Shown here: positions 5,041 to 5,753 of the stretch, piece after piece
Position numbering within the stretch: the first letter of the stretch is position 1
Layout: every line of letters starts with the position of its first letter
Source of the DNA: an uncultured Candidatus Melainabacteria bacterium
GTDB lineage: Bacteria > Cyanobacteriota > Vampirovibrionia > Gastranaerophilales > Gastranaerophilaceae
Assembly: GCA_934675225.1 (NCBI GenBank)
Contig: CAKUQA010000097.1
Coordinates: 1 to 5,753 of the forward strand
DNA: 5,753 nt
Direction of reading: 5' to 3'
Position numbers and translations under genes: made by a program
The notes under the pieces: generated by a model
Seen by the model: the letters and a program-made list of their open reading frames with translations, nothing else
The model's database searches: none
What the model was told of the DNA's origin: nothing

Positions 5041-5753
5041 TTAAATATCAATATTTGTTGCATAAACCGCGTGAGTTTCAATAAAGTTTCTACGAGGATC
5101 AACCTTATCACCCATCAGAATATCAAACAATTGATCGCACAACATAGCATCTTCAAGATTTACTTTCAACAATGTTCTAGTAGCAGGGTCCATTGTTGTT
5201 TCCCAAAGTTGTTGCGGCATCATTTCACCTAACCCTTTGAAACGTTGGATTTGTAAACCTTTTGAACCTCTATCATCAATCAATTTTTGAAGTTTTTCAA
5301 AAGATGTAATTTCGTACTGCTCTGTATCAGTCTCCAAAATCAAACTTTCTTCTTCCTCAATTAAATAATCTCTAATTACAGGGTATGCAGCCTTCAATCT
5401 CTTATATTCAGAACTTTTTACAATATTTTGGTTAATAATAACATGTTCTTCTTCATTAAAATTCAACTGAATTGCATATTTTGAATTTTCAGGATTATAT
5501 TTCAAAGAACAAACATAATTTGCCGCTTCTGAAATATTATAGTTTTTAGCATGATCTTGCAAGTAATGGTTCAAATATTCAATAACTTCAGTCATTCTTG
5601 CTTGATCTTCAAAACATTCCGGCGTAATTTCAGAACGAATTAATCCTCTCAATACAACCGCAGGATACAAATTCAAAATAGGATTATTATATGAATTGTA
5701 GAATGCTGACATATTTTTAACTAACTCTAAAAGTTCTTCTCCGGATTTGGTTC
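5041..5753 (-). CDS. gyrB: DNA gyrase subunit B, C-terminal part (5' end outside the window)
   Basis: GyrB is the ATPase/TOPRIM subunit of the A2B2 gyrase that introduces negative supercoils. Only the last 236 residues are present; the reading frame is open through the window edge, so the methionine at 5712 is internal. The tail contains [20 protein letters not shown] (5185-5244) and [14 protein letters not shown] near the C-terminus, both hallmark GyrB; 'WETTMDP' favours GyrB over ParE. The ATPase domain and the catalytic EGDSA and DxD residues would lie outside. Upstream of RFKGLGEM about 160 residues match the extra domain of E. coli GyrB, for example [12 protein letters not shown] against AGEALEKLV, and SSEYKRL against GGEYRRI. 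Short GyrB proteins, such as that of B. subtilis, lack this segment. A strong terminator follows the stop. gyrA is not seen. Confidence 0.95.
   Translation of the reverse strand, partial: TKSGEELLELVKNMSAFYNSYNNPILNLYPAVVLRGLIRSEITPECFEDQARMTEVIEYLNHYLQDHAKNYNISEAANYVCSLKYNPENSKYAIQLNFNEEEHVIINQNIVKSSEYKRLKAAYPVIRDYLIEEEESLILETDTEQYEITSFEKLQKLIDDRGSKGLQIQRFKGLGEMMPQQLWETTMDPATRTLLKVNLEDAMLCDQLFDILMGDKVDPRRNFIETHAVYATNIDI

Overview
The window is ordinary chromosomal housekeeping DNA from a low-GC bacterium (roughly one third G+C by eye). Genes are closely packed, start with ATG after GAGG/GGAG-type ribosome binding sites, and have AT-rich spacers. The combination of an M16-family protein, a small glycine-zipper protein with 'YYLPVKKDIFV'-like wording, and this codon use reminds me of the non-photosynthetic cyanobacterial lineage Vampirovibrionia/Gastranaerophilales (gut 'Melainabacteria'). 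That is recall-based inference and is not proven by any marker here.

Layout, left to right. Positions 1-86 hold a GC-rich perfect palindrome that looks like a dispersed repeat. A 404-residue M16 peptidase-family protein without the zinc-binding HxxEH motif is on the minus strand (87-1301). It is divergent from thymidylate kinase, tmk (1397-2008, plus), and the 95-bp spacer carries promoter elements for both genes and a 26-bp inverted repeat overlapping them. A weak AT-rich terminator follows tmk. Next is a stand-alone small protein of unknown function with two glycine-zipper hydrophobic segments (2201-2719, plus), with its own -10 box inside another inverted repeat.

The right half is all on the minus strand, read right to left: the 3' end of gyrB (5041-5753, cut by the window edge), a strong intrinsic terminator, a good promoter, adk (4242-4901), map (3405-4157), and an unrecognised 210-residue protein, possibly RNase H-like (2765-3397), which is tightly coupled to map. 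The last gene converges on the small glycine-zipper gene.

Functionally the recognised genes are DNA topology (GyrB), nucleotide metabolism (Adk, Tmk) and N-terminal methionine removal (Map). I see no defence system, CRISPR array, tRNA, rRNA or transposase. The points most worth a second look are the inverted repeat in the M16/tmk spacer, the unassigned gene coupled to map, the uncharacterised glycine-zipper protein, the HxxEH-less M16 protein, the repeat-rich adk-map spacer, and the E. coli-style insertion in GyrB.
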